From Euclidia mi (taxonomy: Eukaryota; Arthropoda; Insecta; Lepidoptera; Erebidae): a stretch of DNA of 64,000 nt. Both the position numbers and the translations under genes were made by a program. Below, in pieces: positions 33,919 through 44,838 of this stretch. The stretch lies in contig OX123197.2 in NCBI GenBank assembly GCA_944739405.2, positions 60,178,047-60,242,046 of the forward strand. The letters are read 5' to 3'. Below the pieces are notes generated by a model that did no database searches, was not told where the DNA came from, and was given only the letters and a program-made list of their open reading frames with translations. Position 1 is the stretch's first letter; every line of letters begins with the position of its first letter.

Positions 33919-34154
33919 TCTACACTAATATTATAAAGAGGAAAGATTTGTATTTTTGTTTGTTTGTAATGGATAAACTCAAAAACAAAAAACTAGACCG
34001 ATTTTAAAAATTCCTTCACCATTAGAAAGCTACATTATCTGCGAGTAGGCTATATTTTATTTTCGTAAAAGTAGGGGTCCGTAAAATATTTGGCTTTTTC
34101 GGGTACACGAAGTAGTTCCCTCAAGACGCGGGTGAAACCGCGGGAAACGGCTAG
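33919..34154 (+). mobile_element. Short non-autonomous Helitron, 236 bp
   Basis: 5' TCTACACTAATATTATAAAG, 3' GGTGAAACCGCGGGAAACGG followed by CTAG, inserted between A (33918) and T (34155). The classic short lepidopteran Helitron without an ORF. Confidence 0.85.
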
Positions 34155-34253
34155 TTATTAATAATATATCATTCTTATCATTTTCCTCCTTTATTCAGTT
34201 TTTACTGTCATGTAGATAAGTAATGATTATTTGGTATTTTTGTAATTATAAAA

Positions 34254-34442
34254 ATGGACCAGGCTTGCTGTAGTTCGTTGTATGAACATTTTGCAGATAG
34301 TCTACCACAATTCTTAATTTTACTCAAGCAAAACCAATTATCATTTTTAAAATTTCAATTTGTAGAATGTTTCAGAGTGTTATTTTTACAGTTGTTTTTG
34401 GTATCTTATTATTTTCTTCGAAAGGTTACGATGAAGCTTTAA
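34254..34442 (+). CDS. 62-codon ORF in the TIR element, unknown
   Basis: ATG at 34254, stop at 34440. It encodes a leucine- and phenylalanine-rich peptide with no recognised domain. It sits 300 bp inside the right TIR, where a transposase end might lie, but it may be chance. Confidence 0.2.
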   Translation: MDQACCSSLYEHFADSLPQFLILLKQNQLSFLKFQFVECFRVLFLQLFLVSYYFLRKVTMKL

Positions 34443-34744
34443 GATAAGCTCCAAGTGATTTAATTAATGATATACATATATGCTTATGTCGTTATTCAGG
34501 AAAAAACAACTAAATGACCTCCCTGAAGATAGTGTTTGGCATTTTTTCAAGCATTATCAATAAAGTACTTCTATTTTTATGATTTACAAACATACTTTAT
34601 TAATTGTTCCATTATAATTACACGATTGCAGGTAAGATATATGTAATTTAGTTACATAATTATTCTGTCAAACTTTTTAATCATTATTGCCACAAGTTTA
34701 GTTTTCGGTAGATAATCAGTTTTACCAATAAAGGGGCGATATAT

Positions 34745-35112
34745 GTACTAAAGTACCAGATGTAGCATTCAGAACATTTACTTTGTTCAAATGCTTTGCA
34801 TGCAAATATAATGCATATATAAAGTAAAGTGTGTCAAGTGGAAGTGACACTAGTCACTTTGACTTGTCTGCGGTATGGGTCCGCTTCGTTTATTGACTGT
34901 GTGGCGACGATATATCGATTAATTTGAATCAGAACTTGTATCTGTAGTAGCGTTAGTCAATATTTTTTTTAATTATTTATGTAAATGAAAGAGTTAAATG
35001 TATCATAATACCTACCACATTAAAATGTATTTCTTTATTTTTATGTGACGTCATTTACGATCATAGACTAACTACTATGCAGAAATACATTGCAAGTGAT
35101 TGTAGGTAAAAA
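34745..35112. other. No recognisable feature
   Basis: Unassigned AT-rich spacer between two TIR elements. Confidence 0.3.
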
Positions 35113-35114
35113 TA

Positions 35115-36217
35115 CAGGGTAATTTTTTATGCAGTTCGGATATTTTTTTCTGTGGTTCTATATCAATAATAGAACACATTTCCATAAATAACTTTTTACT
35201 TTTTTATCCCACCAAATCCGAGTAAAAATATCCGAGAAACAAGGAAATCATAGACACAACGTTATTCGTTGCAATAATACTTGCGCGCGATGCGACAGGG
35301 GTACGGGACGCGGTATGCAGGACGCGGGGTGCGGGGCCAACAATCCACGAGACGGCCGCGCGCCAGTCAATTTCGCGCAAGCGCCGATGCACTCGCCGGT
35401 CGTAAGTCGTTAGAATGACGTCCCAACGATTTTCAAATCGCGAGTGCTACGAAATAGTACTAGGTTATTCACTCAGTGGTGAAAGCCTTCGTGCAGCTAG
35501 AACAATGTACGAACAAGAAAGTGTAAAGTGTACCTCTTATGCTAGCTCAAGGAGTAAACAACCCAGTAGTTCCAAGTGAACGGACTATTTTAGCGGCCAA
35601 CCAAAGGCTTTTGGATCATGGCCAGTTCACAACCCCTAGCCATGCACTAGGGTATGGCAGACCTCACCTGGCTACTGACGTCGAAGACTTGATCTTCGGA
35701 TTCTTCGAAAGGGATCCACGAGCCAGCACATACGATGCAGCACGTCGCTTCGGTGTAAGCCAGCCCGTAGTGTGGAGACTGTTAAACGCAGCCGGTCTCC
35801 ATGCGTACCATTACCAGCCGGTACAACATCTTCAGGAAGTAGACCAAGTACCACGACGAGTCTTGTGTGAATGGCTTATTAATCATCCCGAAGCGAACAT
35901 CCTATGGACTGATGAAGCACGGTAGTACGTGAATAACAATAATTTTGAAGCTAGAACACAGTATCTGATTGGTGTAGGTACAAGTCGTTCAATCTTTACG
36001 TAGCGCGCCCGCGCACTTTATTGCGTCGCGTCGAGCTCACAGCTGATAAGCCATCGGGTGACCATGAACATCTGTTTCAGATAGATATTCTTTAATAAGC
36101 GATAACTTTGTTATTTTTTGGTAAAACAAAAAAATAAAAAATACGTGTTTATTAATTTTCGTAAATGTATAACATACTAAAATATCCGAACTATGTAGTT
36201 CTTAAAAAATTACCCTG
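35115..36217 (+). mobile_element. Tc1/mariner-superfamily element, 1.1 kb, truncated transposase
   Basis: The ends are CAGGGTAATTTTTTA and its complement, flanked by TA on both sides (35113-35114, 36218-36219). A second inverted block AGTTCGGATATTTT follows on each side. The interior has one interrupted transposase. The superfamily follows from the TA duplication and the transposase motifs. Confidence 0.8.
35415..35925 (+). pseudogene. Truncated mariner-like transposase (DUF4817-type N-terminus)
   Basis: From about 35415 a frame gives SQRFSNRECYEIVLGYSLSG, like the N-terminal helix-turn-helix found in insect mariner relatives. After a frameshift, 35539-35925 gives a second DNA-binding region (DAARRFGVSQPVVWRLL) and the first catalytic block NILWTDEAR, where the D of the DDE triad lies. 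A TAG follows at once; the rest of the catalytic domain is missing. Non-functional as an enzyme, though the DNA-binding part could remain. Confidence 0.75.
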
Positions 36218-36539
36218 TATATGATTAAGGTCTAAGACCAGATTTCGTGAAGGTATTGGTTTTAAGAGGTTTTAGTTTGATTAATGTTATAAAACCAATT
36301 TGATATTGTATAACACTAATTCTGTATTCTTTTTATTTTTTGGTATATTGATCGTAAATCGTAATAACTATATTAACGAATATTTCAACACTTCATCATA
36401 GTACACATTTGCAGTTATAGAAAAATACCCAAAAATAATATTGAACCATGAGGCCAAATTTTTGAGCATTTCTTGCTGGAGTAAATTTAATTGTAATTTA
36501 TATAAAGCTATAAAAATAAATTTTTGAGGCAGGACTTTA
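36218..36539. other. No recognisable feature
   Basis: Unassigned spacer. Confidence 0.3.
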
Positions 36540-36605
36540 ACCCGCGACCACGACGAACCGTGTCGATACTGTACCGACTAAGATACTTGGGCCACTTCGT
36601 CATAG
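36540..36605 (-). repeat. tRNA-like SINE head, minus strand
   Basis: The complement reads GGCCCAAGTATCTTAGTCGG (A-box region) and GCGGGTTAAAGTCCTGCC (B-box region) at tRNA spacing. No discriminating body, so probably a SINE fragment. Confidence 0.55.
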
Positions 36606-38127
36606 ACTAATTTTTTTAATAGTTGGTTTCCTTATGGTAGTACATAGTGCCATCTGCCACATGTGGAGGTTTAGAACTCTGTGGTCAGCAAGGACATTTT
36701 TACAGAATGATAAACAACCCTGCCTTATATACATATTAGGATATGTTTAAGCAATTCTCATAGTAAGATAAATTTAAAGTTTAAAAATTAGAATTATTCG
36801 TGAGGCAACTAAGGCAAGTCTTGAACTTACGCCCACGAATACATTTTTCTATGTTGTAATAAAAACATCTGAATATGTTTATAGATCCTATTTTTTTACT
36901 TAAATAAACCCCAAGCAATTAATTCCTTTTATTTTCATAAATATAAGTATAATACATATTATTATTATGTTGATGAAATATTGTAGGCAGACAACATCTC
37001 TCCTGTGATATAAATATTCTTTGCAAATGACAATAAGCAGCCAGTAGCATTAGAGAACTATTGGATACTCATTAGTAAGATGCCAGGGCTGGTTGTTGTT
37101 GATTGGCTATAATAATAATTAGGCACTGTAAGTCATTGGCGCTGCTTGTGCCTGCGTGTTGCGCTAGTACGATTAGACGTCATACGTTAGACAATTTGAA
37201 CAAAATATTTATAGGGAATGCTCCGTCTATCGTTGGAGTATATGTCAATGTTTTTACCTATCTAATAATCGGCTGCTGTCAAATACAAATGATCGTTCTA
37301 TAAAAAAAGACTGTGTCTCTTACTAACTTTGAAATTATAATGCTTTTTACTTTTATTTACTCGTATAAAGGTACATAATTATACAATGCTCGCTACTTCA
37401 TAAAAAAATTAAGTCTATTATCTTCCTACTACGCGAAAGTTCATGAGGATTAATGTTTGGATGAATGGATGTTTGTAACTCTTTCACGCGAAAAGTACTG
37501 AATGATTTCTTATATAATTTTGCAGAATTATAGCATAATGAGCTGCCTTTTGTCCCGAACCATCTCAAGACAGGCGAAGGGGTGACCAAAAAACTAGTAC
37601 GATAACAGACTGTCTTGCCTATTTTACAGCCTAAACAAACAAACTGTTGGCACAGCTAAACATGCATCTAGTCCCAGCTGCATAAAAATTGAATCGTCAT
37701 CCATCAATCGACCTATTCGAATCGCGTTTGGAACGGCAGATATACATATTGTCTCTTTTCTTTATTTTTATGCCATGCGTGCCTGGTGTATATCACACGG
37801 CTTATAGAGAAAAATATGTCATTGTCGCTTTTATAAATATCACGTTCTTGAAGTGACAAAGCCTTCTTGGTTTATGAAGGAGAAGTTATTACTTTGTATG
37901 ACTGTATGTGCTTTGACGGATGAGGTTGGACAATTCAAAATACTAGTTCCCTTCATAGATAATGTGTTGTTTATCTGAACCTAGATGTAAAATATTTGTT
38001 TTGGCGTTTTTAAGTTTTCCTTTGTAGCCTACATTTTGTGGCCTTAAGCTTTGAATTAGGGCTACTTCTAAAAACTTTGGCGGCATATTACAGGCTAATG
38101 TGGTGGCTTAATAATCTACGCTACTAT
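36606..38127. other. No recognisable gene
   Basis: AT-rich DNA with frames up to 66 codons and no motif. Confidence 0.3.
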
Positions 38128-38353
38128 AAGTACTTTTTTTTTTATTAAAATGACAACTCCCGCACTAGGACTAAATCCTGTATCTCGGGGGATTTTACAA
38201 ACATACAACTAACGGACACAATGAACACCCAGACTCGAAACAACAATTTATGAATCACACGAAGTGTTGCCTCGTGTGGGGATCGAACCCACAACACTCG
38301 GCGTAGTGTCAAGCGGCGAGGCGGCCGCTTAAATCACTACGCCAACCGTGCAG
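38128..38353 (-). mobile_element. tRNA-derived SINE, complete, minus strand
   Basis: The complement starts at 38353 with a tRNA-like head (GGTTGGCGTAGTG A box; GGGTTCGATCCCC B box, about 38278-38291) and ends in a poly-A run (T run at 38133-38142). The body includes TCTGGGTGTTCATTGTGTCC. All the parts of a Pol III SINE are present. Confidence 0.85.
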
Positions 38354-38429
38354 TCGTATAGCAGGTTTCATTCCAAAATACTGTTCTCATAAATATAAAA
38401 CGTTATACTTTGTATGGTGCTGGCTAATT

Positions 38430-38682
38430 GTCGCTTGCCCCGTGCCTCGGAGAGCTCGTGAAGCGGTTGGTCGCGACTGTCTTGAAAATCTTTGACAGTC
38501 GTATAGGGAGACAGTATCTTACTGACACTAATCTTAACCATGAAATATATATATATTACCCTTTGGGTTGCAGAGGTCAGACAGGCAGTCGCTCTATAGA
38601 TAAATTAATATTCAGTAAAATCCGGTTACCGATTAGACTAGTAAGCGGACCCCGGGTTTCAACTGGGAAAACGCTGGAAACA
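38430..38682 (+). mobile_element. SINE, inverted partner (left arm)
   Basis: Complementary, with about 250 bp of alignment, to the SINE at 38757-39155. For example GGCAGTCGCTCTATAG here against CTTTTCCACAGAGCGACTGCC there, and AACTGGGAAAACGCTGG against AGCGTTATCCCAGTTTC. The tRNA head is missing. Confidence 0.7.
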
Positions 38683-38756
38683 TTAATCTTATATACTAAG
38701 ATTGGTGGAAGTGCATACCTCTAACGGGGTGATTGTACACGAGTCATCACCCTTTT

Positions 38757-39155
38757 AGCGTTATCCCAGTTTCAATTTGGGGTCCGCTTAGTAGTCTAAC
38801 CGGATTTGGCTGAATATTAGCTTTTCCACAGAGCGACTGCCTGTCTGACCTCCGCAACCCGAAGGGATAGGGATATTCCATGATTTAGACTAGTGTCAGT
38901 TTATTAAGAAGGTACTGACGCCCTGTAACGACTGCCAAAGATTTTCATTACAACCGGGACCGAAGGCTTAACGTGCTCTCCGAGGCATCCCGTGCCCCGG
39001 AGAATACGTTAAGCCGTCGGCCGTTTAGCATGCGATAATTAACAATTCAATACACACGTAACTCCGAAAAGTCATTGGTGCGTGCCGTGGATGCAAACCC
39101 GATACCCTCTGCATGGCAGTCTGTTGGTATCTCCACTAGGCTATCGCTGCCCTAT
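38757..39155 (-). mobile_element. tRNA-derived SINE, minus strand (right arm)
   Basis: Same family as 1583-1940. The head at the right end contains the complement of ATAGCCTAGTGGAGATACC (A box) and a diverged B box (GGTTTGCATCC). It faces the copy at 38430-38682 across a 74-bp spacer. Confidence 0.8.
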
Positions 39156-39579
39156 ATAATAACGATATTATTAACAACTTTTATCGAAATCGCTAAGAAA
39201 ATATCAGCAGTTCCATAAATTTTACCAAGGCTGAAATTATGGAAATTCGGATGGATCAGCTAATGTTGTTATTGTAATTTTGTTGGAGTCCCATTATAAA
39301 GGAAAATATAACTAAAGTGGTTTAGTAGTTCTTAGACCCAATAATTCTGGTTAAACGTTTTCTACGCAGTAATTCTGCCTAGATCCTGGCCCACACATCC
39401 ATAGATTTCTACAAGAAATCTACCTGAATTTTCCTAGCGTCTGATATAGCTGGCAACCATTTTCACAAAGATTTATGTATCTAAACCTCTTGAGCTCATA
39501 TATGTATATTTTAATTAAACCCCAAAAGCAGACCAGTTCAAATTAATTTGCAATATAATTCGACACAGTAAACTTTATT
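39156..39579. other. No recognisable feature
   Basis: Unassigned spacer. Confidence 0.3.
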
Positions 39580-39815
39580 CGACTGCGACGCCGAAGGTCG
39601 CAGGTTCGCTTCCCGCTCAAGTCAAACATTTTTGTGCATGAACATGGATGTTTGTCTTGGTCTGGGTGTTTCTATGTATAATATGTATGTATTTACAAAA
39701 ACGTATATAAGTATGTTTATCCATTGTCTATTAGTACCTATAGTACAAGCTTCTGCTTAGTTTGGGACTAGATGGTGTTGTGTGAATGTGGTAGAATATT
39801 ATTATTATTATTTTA
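39580..39815 (+). mobile_element. tRNA-derived SINE, plus strand
   Basis: A head with CGCAGGTTCGCTTCCCGC (B box) is followed by GATGTTTGTCTTGGTCTGGG, then TATAAGTATGTTTATCC, CTTCTGCTTAGTTTGGGACT and an ATTATTATTATT tail. A well-known lepidopteran SINE layout, 5' part of the head degraded. Confidence 0.8.
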
Positions 39816-40559
39816 AAAGTTGTTCGTTGCTAAAACAAACTTGCGATTAGTTTGCAGTGGAATTTCATGTTGTAATGAGGGCAAGCGGTTTTTACTGTTA
39901 CAAATGTAGTTTAAAACTGTCGTATTGCTTTCGCGGCGTTGAATCTAACCGCTTTTGGCGAAATTGCATGTTTAGTGTTTCTAGTTGTCCGTATTTATGC
40001 AACAAGGAACCACACGACAAATTTCGATTTTTGCTTTTTTTGAAGAATACTAATTTTAAAGTGGTTTATTTTCTTCTTAAAAAAAGATCCACATGATTTT
40101 TCCCTTTGAAACAAGTTATACAAAAAGCAGAAAGGAACCAACAGCAAAAACACACATTATACATATTGCAAAACCGAACCATAGCACTATGGGACTCGTT
40201 TCATCAAACAAATAAATCATATAAATTCCATGTAATTTTATACAAAACAGATCCACAGATACCTGGTACCATTATACATTAAATATATTTATATTTTTTA
40301 ACAATTATTATAATACACAAAATGGAACCAAACTTCCGTGGTACCGTTATGTGTAAAATAAATTCATATTTTAATGACTAATATTTTGTTTTGCAAAATG
40401 GAACCACAAGCATTCGGTTCTACCATGTATAAATAAATATTTTTAACAGTAGAACCACAAGCACGTGATTTTATTGTACTGCGGAAGGCGTAAACTTAAA
40501 GTTCGAAATTCTCGCTGAAATTTATAGTTTCTTCAAAAAATCTGGCAATGATGACAATA

Positions 40560-42065
40560 GAGCCCAACTCCCGCGCCAATATACGGAAAACATCCCTGAT
40601 GTCAACCAAGGCGAGGAAAGAGAACGTCTCGAGCAACTTAAGAACAACAAGTCTCCATAAGATGACGAAATCACCACAGAGCTCTTAAAAGCAGGAGGGA
40701 CTGTAGTCCTGAAAGAGCTGGCGAGCCTCTTTAATTCCGTTATCCATCAGGGCCTTACAGCTCAGGCGTGTAGCGGGAGTGCGGTTGTCCTGTTCTTCAA
40801 AAAAGGTGACAAAACCTTGCTGAAAACATATAGACCCATTTCACTCTTCAGCCACCTCTACAAGTTGTTCTCGAGAGTGCTAACAAACAGCCTCACCAGA
40901 AAACTTGGCGATTTCCAGCCACAGGAACTAGACCACATCCATACTGTTTGGCAGAATATACAGAAGACCAATGAGTATAATAAGTCACACAGTCAGTGTA
41001 TGGCTTTCATGGACTACGAGAAAGCCTTCAACTCCATCGAAACCTGGGTGGTTCTGGTTGCTCTGCAGCGGTCTCGTACCGATTGGTGCTACATCGAGGC
41101 GTTGATATGTTTGTATTATATCGCCACTAAAACCATCCAACTCCAGCCCCGTCAACGCGATTGCGTCGAGGTGTGAGGCTTTAAACAGCTCTTCACCAGC
41201 GCACTCAAAGATATCTTTAAGATGCTGGACTGGCCTGAACTGGACATAAACATTAACGGCGAATACATCTCACACCTTCGGATTGCTGACGATATCGTCA
41301 TTGTTGCAGAGTCCCTGGAAAAGTTGAGCGGGATGCTCCACAGTCTAAACGGAGCCTCTCGACGTGAACTTGTCTCGGCATGAACTGAACAAAACCAAGA
41401 TTATGTTAGACGAACTCATCATGTCGGGATCGGTTCATGTCCACGGATGGATGCTTGAAGTTGTTCAAGAGTATGTCTACCATGAGCCACAGCCTGTTGT
41501 CCAGCTTGGTAGCAATAACTTCGAGAAAGAAATCGACCGTAGTGTCCAATTGAGTTGGGCAATGTTTGGCAAACTACGTAAAGTTTTCTCTTTGCCCCTA
41601 CCACAGTGCCTGAAGACCAATGTCTACAACCAATGCGTCCTACCTGTTATAACGTACGGTGCCGAGACGTGGAAACTCACAGTGGGACTAGTCCCCAAAC
41701 TTTAAGTCACGCAGTGAGTTATGGAACGGGGTATGCTTGGCGTCTCTTTGAAGGATAAAATCCGTAACGAAGCTATCCGACAAAGAACCAGAATTACCGA
41801 CATAGCTCACAGAATAAGTAAGCTTATGAGGCAGTGGACTGCTCATATCTGCAGAAGTACTGATGGCCGATTGACCAAGCTTGTCCTAGAGTGGAGACCA
41901 TGACTCGGTAAGCGTAAGGTAGGGCGGCACACGCTTAGATGGACTGACGACCTGAAATCGAGGCTGGGACGAAATGGATGTGAAAGGCTATGAACCATAT
42001 ATTGTGGCGCGTGTTGGGAGAGGCCTATGTCCAGCAGTGGATTGCTATAGGCTGCAAATCAACGG
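40560..42065 (+). pseudogene. RTE LINE fragment (RT and C-terminus)
   Basis: Same family as 60389-63610. Blocks visible: NNKSP then DDEITTELLKAGG (about 40650), VVLFFKKGDKTLLK (40790), FMDYEKAFNSIETW (41008), RIADDIVIV where FADD is expected (41278), then YGAETWKLTVGL (41655) and ERGMLGVSLKDKIRNEAIRQ (41722). It ends GAGGCCTATGTCCAGCAGTGG, the RTE 3' signature. Stops and frameshifts split it into at least four frames. Confidence 0.85.
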
Positions 42066-42084
42066 TTTATTACGATAATACTTA

Positions 42085-42132
42085 GTTTCATGTATATCGG
42101 TAAATCCATGGTTTTACCGATATACATGAAAC
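42085..42132. repeat. Near-perfect 48-bp palindrome
   Basis: 20-bp perfect arms (GTTTCATGTATATCGGTAAA and its complement) around an 8-base centre TCCATGGT. It lies just after the RTE fragment, inside the 39987-42408 element. Confidence 0.9.
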
Positions 42133-42500
42133 CCATGGGTTGTGGTTCTTTTTTGCATATGAGGAAAGCTATTAGTAAGTAAATATTAAAAGGAACCACA
42201 TGCACATTTTCTTAATTATCTAGAAAAATTAAGAGTATCCAGAGCAAATTTATATACATATACTTAAATGAGTAATTTATCAACACAATAACATAAAATA
42301 AATGTAATATTTTACTTAATCTAACAGAGCTGCACATGTTTTTGGAAATCCATTGATATCTCAGAAGTGCGTTTTTGCTGGGTGGTTCCTTTTTGCATAA
42401 ATACGGACAGTTGTAGCATAGTTTTCAACGCCAAAAACTGTCCCTGCATTGTGAATGTTGCGCTGTATGTAAATGTAGAATTATTTAGTAATTAATAGAG

Positions 42501-43150
42501 ACCGGATAGTATGCATTTGCATATGCAATTGCATAACTAAGCCATTTCCAGCGCTAATAGCATATTTTTCCCAAGATCTAGTGATGATGCATATTATCGC
42601 TATAATTTTGAGTATTTTGTAACTTTATTAATGGGACGGGGAAGTTTTGTCAGAAAATATGAGCGCTAACATAGCAATCAAGTTCAAATCCTTCCCATTT
42701 ACGTCAGTAGACGTGGAGCATTTATTTTCGACGAATAAAAATATTTAGAATGATCGAAAACATAATCTAACCACTGAACATTTAGAACAATACTTGATTG
42801 TTAAGGTTTACAAAAATATTAAATAATGTAACATGTTACTATATCGATTATTGTCTATCAATGGATAGTTTACTAAATGTATGCTGATTTTGTAATAGAA
42901 AATCTAAAACTTAATAGTTTTTTATTTTATAAGAAAGCAGTAAATTATAAATATACATACTTAATAAAGTAAAACTTAAAACAAGTATTTACTAACAATA
43001 AACTTAAATCTAAAGGAATAATATGTACAAAACAAAAAAAAATAATTATTTTATGTTGCTTATTCCGTCAGTTTTCACGCATATTTCAAGCATTTTTCAT
43101 ACACATTTGCATGCATATTTTAAGCTTTTTATGTTGCATATAATCCGGTC
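42501..43150 (+). mobile_element. hAT element remnant
   Basis: The ends GACCGGATAGTATGCATTTG and (complement) GACCGGATTATATGCA are inverted. Inside lies a hAT transposase C-terminus (42683-42826). 650 bp remain, so most of the transposase is deleted. Confidence 0.65.
42683..42826 (+). pseudogene. hAT transposase C-terminal dimerisation region
   Basis: One frame reads FKSFPFTSVDVEHLFSTNK, then DRKHNLTTEHLEQYLIV, the conserved hAT C-terminal dimerisation motif (P-TSVDVER-FS-YK...DRR...L). A TAG lies between the halves at about 42746. Only this terminal domain survives. Confidence 0.8.
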
Positions 43151-44137
43151 CGACCGATTATAACAAATATGATCCGAGCTTCGTAGGTGACTGTTTGACT
43201 GTATGCTCGTATGATTCTTTCATTATTGCTGTTGCCATCTATCGGGCAACGGCAAAAACATAATCACTGGCGACAGTTAGCAGTCCCGGACGGAATCACA
43301 AAGACAAGGAACGATTTAAAGAGACAAAGTTCCTGAATAGCGCTCTAAGAAGTTTCATACACGATTACTATATTATGCAAGTTCGCAGGAGCCAAATTCT
43401 GGCCGTAGTTTACCAGGAACAATCACCTTGTCTGATCAGAGGATCCTTTTTCTAGTTGGAATACACACCTCGTACCTGTATAAATGCTTCCCAGTCAGGT
43501 TTTCTAGAACGATTTTGTTTCTACTATATGCATTTTATTCCAAAGCTGACTTCACGCCTAGTCACGAACGTAGGCATAAACTAACGCAACAGCACCTTTA
43601 AGGACACTGCATTATGAAAACAATATAATAACAGTTCACATGCCAACATTACACTCCATTATCCAGCGAAGCAAATCCATCCACAATATTAACCTGATTC
43701 CAAAGTGAAATTCACCGCCTAATTTTACAACTATTGTATTACGTCATTCGATCTCGCATCCAGAAGGATTATCGCGGCCCTATTCCCGGGATTTTTCCCG
43801 GGTTATTCCCGGGGTGGCCTGTGGGAAGGACCCGCGGAGATTTATTAGAATAGGGGGCGGGATGTGCTGATGCTGATACGTAGTTTATGAGCCGAAAACT
43901 GTAGCTAGCGGATTTCTTTAATGATAAGAACCTTTAGTCTACTTTTCAATAGTTAGTGTGATCTTTGGTAGTGTGCAAGGGCTAAGACTTCTTGATGTTT
44001 AGTTTGTATTGAGTAAGTTACTTTACAATGGCTAGTGATGTGATTAATGTTTGATGATATTTCAATATCGATATTTTTATTTAAGGATCGATTTTGGGAC
44101 CAATGCAAATAAATTCGTCTAACTCTAGTTATGAGGT
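43151..44137. other. No gene; short CCCGGG cluster
   Basis: Unassigned. At 43785-43822 TTCCCGGG occurs three times, spaced about 14 bases, in otherwise AT-rich DNA. Confidence 0.35.
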
Positions 44138-44395
44138 TCAGAAAATAATGTGCTTAAAATTTTCGCGGGTGCACATTAATGGAGCATAAGTTTGTTCTTC
44201 TTTTTGTCGTTTCAATAGCAAATTAAATAGCGTGCGACCATATAATCTGCCACAGCTAGGGCGTTCTTTGTAGCCCCGTACAGCTCGGCCAAGTTGCTTA
44301 AAACAATTAATAAATTTTCCAATCAGTCCAGGAGTTTTAAATTTATTTGTTACAAACACGCCTAAATGCAATTCCTTGTGAACACTACCAGTCAC
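44138..44395 (-). CDS. 85-codon ORF, unassigned
   Basis: Minus-strand ATG at 44395. The product is basic (KERPSCGRLYGRTLFNLLLK) without a recognised domain. It could be a transposon protein remnant. Low confidence that it is expressed. Confidence 0.25.
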   Translation of the reverse strand: MTGSVHKELHLGVFVTNKFKTPGLIGKFINCFKQLGRAVRGYKERPSCGRLYGRTLFNLLLKRQKEEQTYAPLMCTRENFKHIIF

Positions 44396-44520
44396 TCACG
44401 GCCCTGTCTGCCCTAAGTGAAGAACCTCTAGTTTACCCCCTTAGAGGTATATATTCGAGTCTATATCGAGTTTATATCGAGACAACAATTAAATGAATGA
44501 GTAATTTTAAATACATATAA

Positions 44521-44838
44521 GATGATCTACATCATCAGCCCTGTATATATACTGGTCCACTGCTGGGCACGAACCTCTTCTCTCTATGAAAAGGGTAAGG
44601 CTATAGTCCACCACGCTGGCCAAGTGAGTGTTGGCAGACTTCACATCAGGAACATTATGGAGAACTCTCAGACATGCAGGTTTCCTCACGAAGTTTTCCT
44701 TCACCAATGAGCAGGCGATAATTAACAATTTAATATGCACATAACTTCGAAAAGTCGTTGGTGCGCGCCGTGGATTCGAACCCAAAATCCTCTGCGTAGC
44801 AGTCCGTCGGTCTCTCCAGTCGGCTATCGCTGCTTGTT
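44521..44838 (-). mobile_element. tRNA-derived SINE with RTE-like tail, minus strand
   Basis: The tRNA head ends at about 44838 (complement AGCAGCGATAGCCGACTGG for the A box; GGGTTCGAATCC for the B box, about 44772). The other end, ATCATCAGCC...GGTCCACTGCTGGGC, is the complement of the RTE LINE 3' tail, so RTE proteins probably move it. Confidence 0.8.

Larger units (their letters stand above)
30350..34739. mobile_element. TIR element, 4.39 kb, containing other elements
   Basis: The left end CCCTTTATTGGTAAAACCGATTATCTAC (30354-30381) is matched in complement, one mismatch, by 34711-34737. Flanks share TATAT (30345-30349, 34740-34744), possibly a duplication, but the region is AT-rich. Another GGTAAAACCGAT word lies at about 30443. 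It holds a LINE fragment (31083-33050), a GC-rich block and a Helitron. No intact transposase. The complement of about 30520-30650 has a cysteine-containing frame (CSECKQIATKIRYETECVFDC) that could be a remnant. Confidence 0.65.
39987..42408. mobile_element. TIR element with AGTT duplication, split by an RTE fragment
   Basis: The ends GTCCGTATTTATGCAACAAGG and the complement of 42382-42408 match over 27 bp with one mismatch. AGTT flanks both sides (39983-39986, 42409-42412). GGAACCACA-like words recur (40010, 40132, 40324, 40399, 40452, 42190). Without the RTE insertion the element would be about 0.9 kb and non-coding. Superfamily undetermined. Confidence 0.75.
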
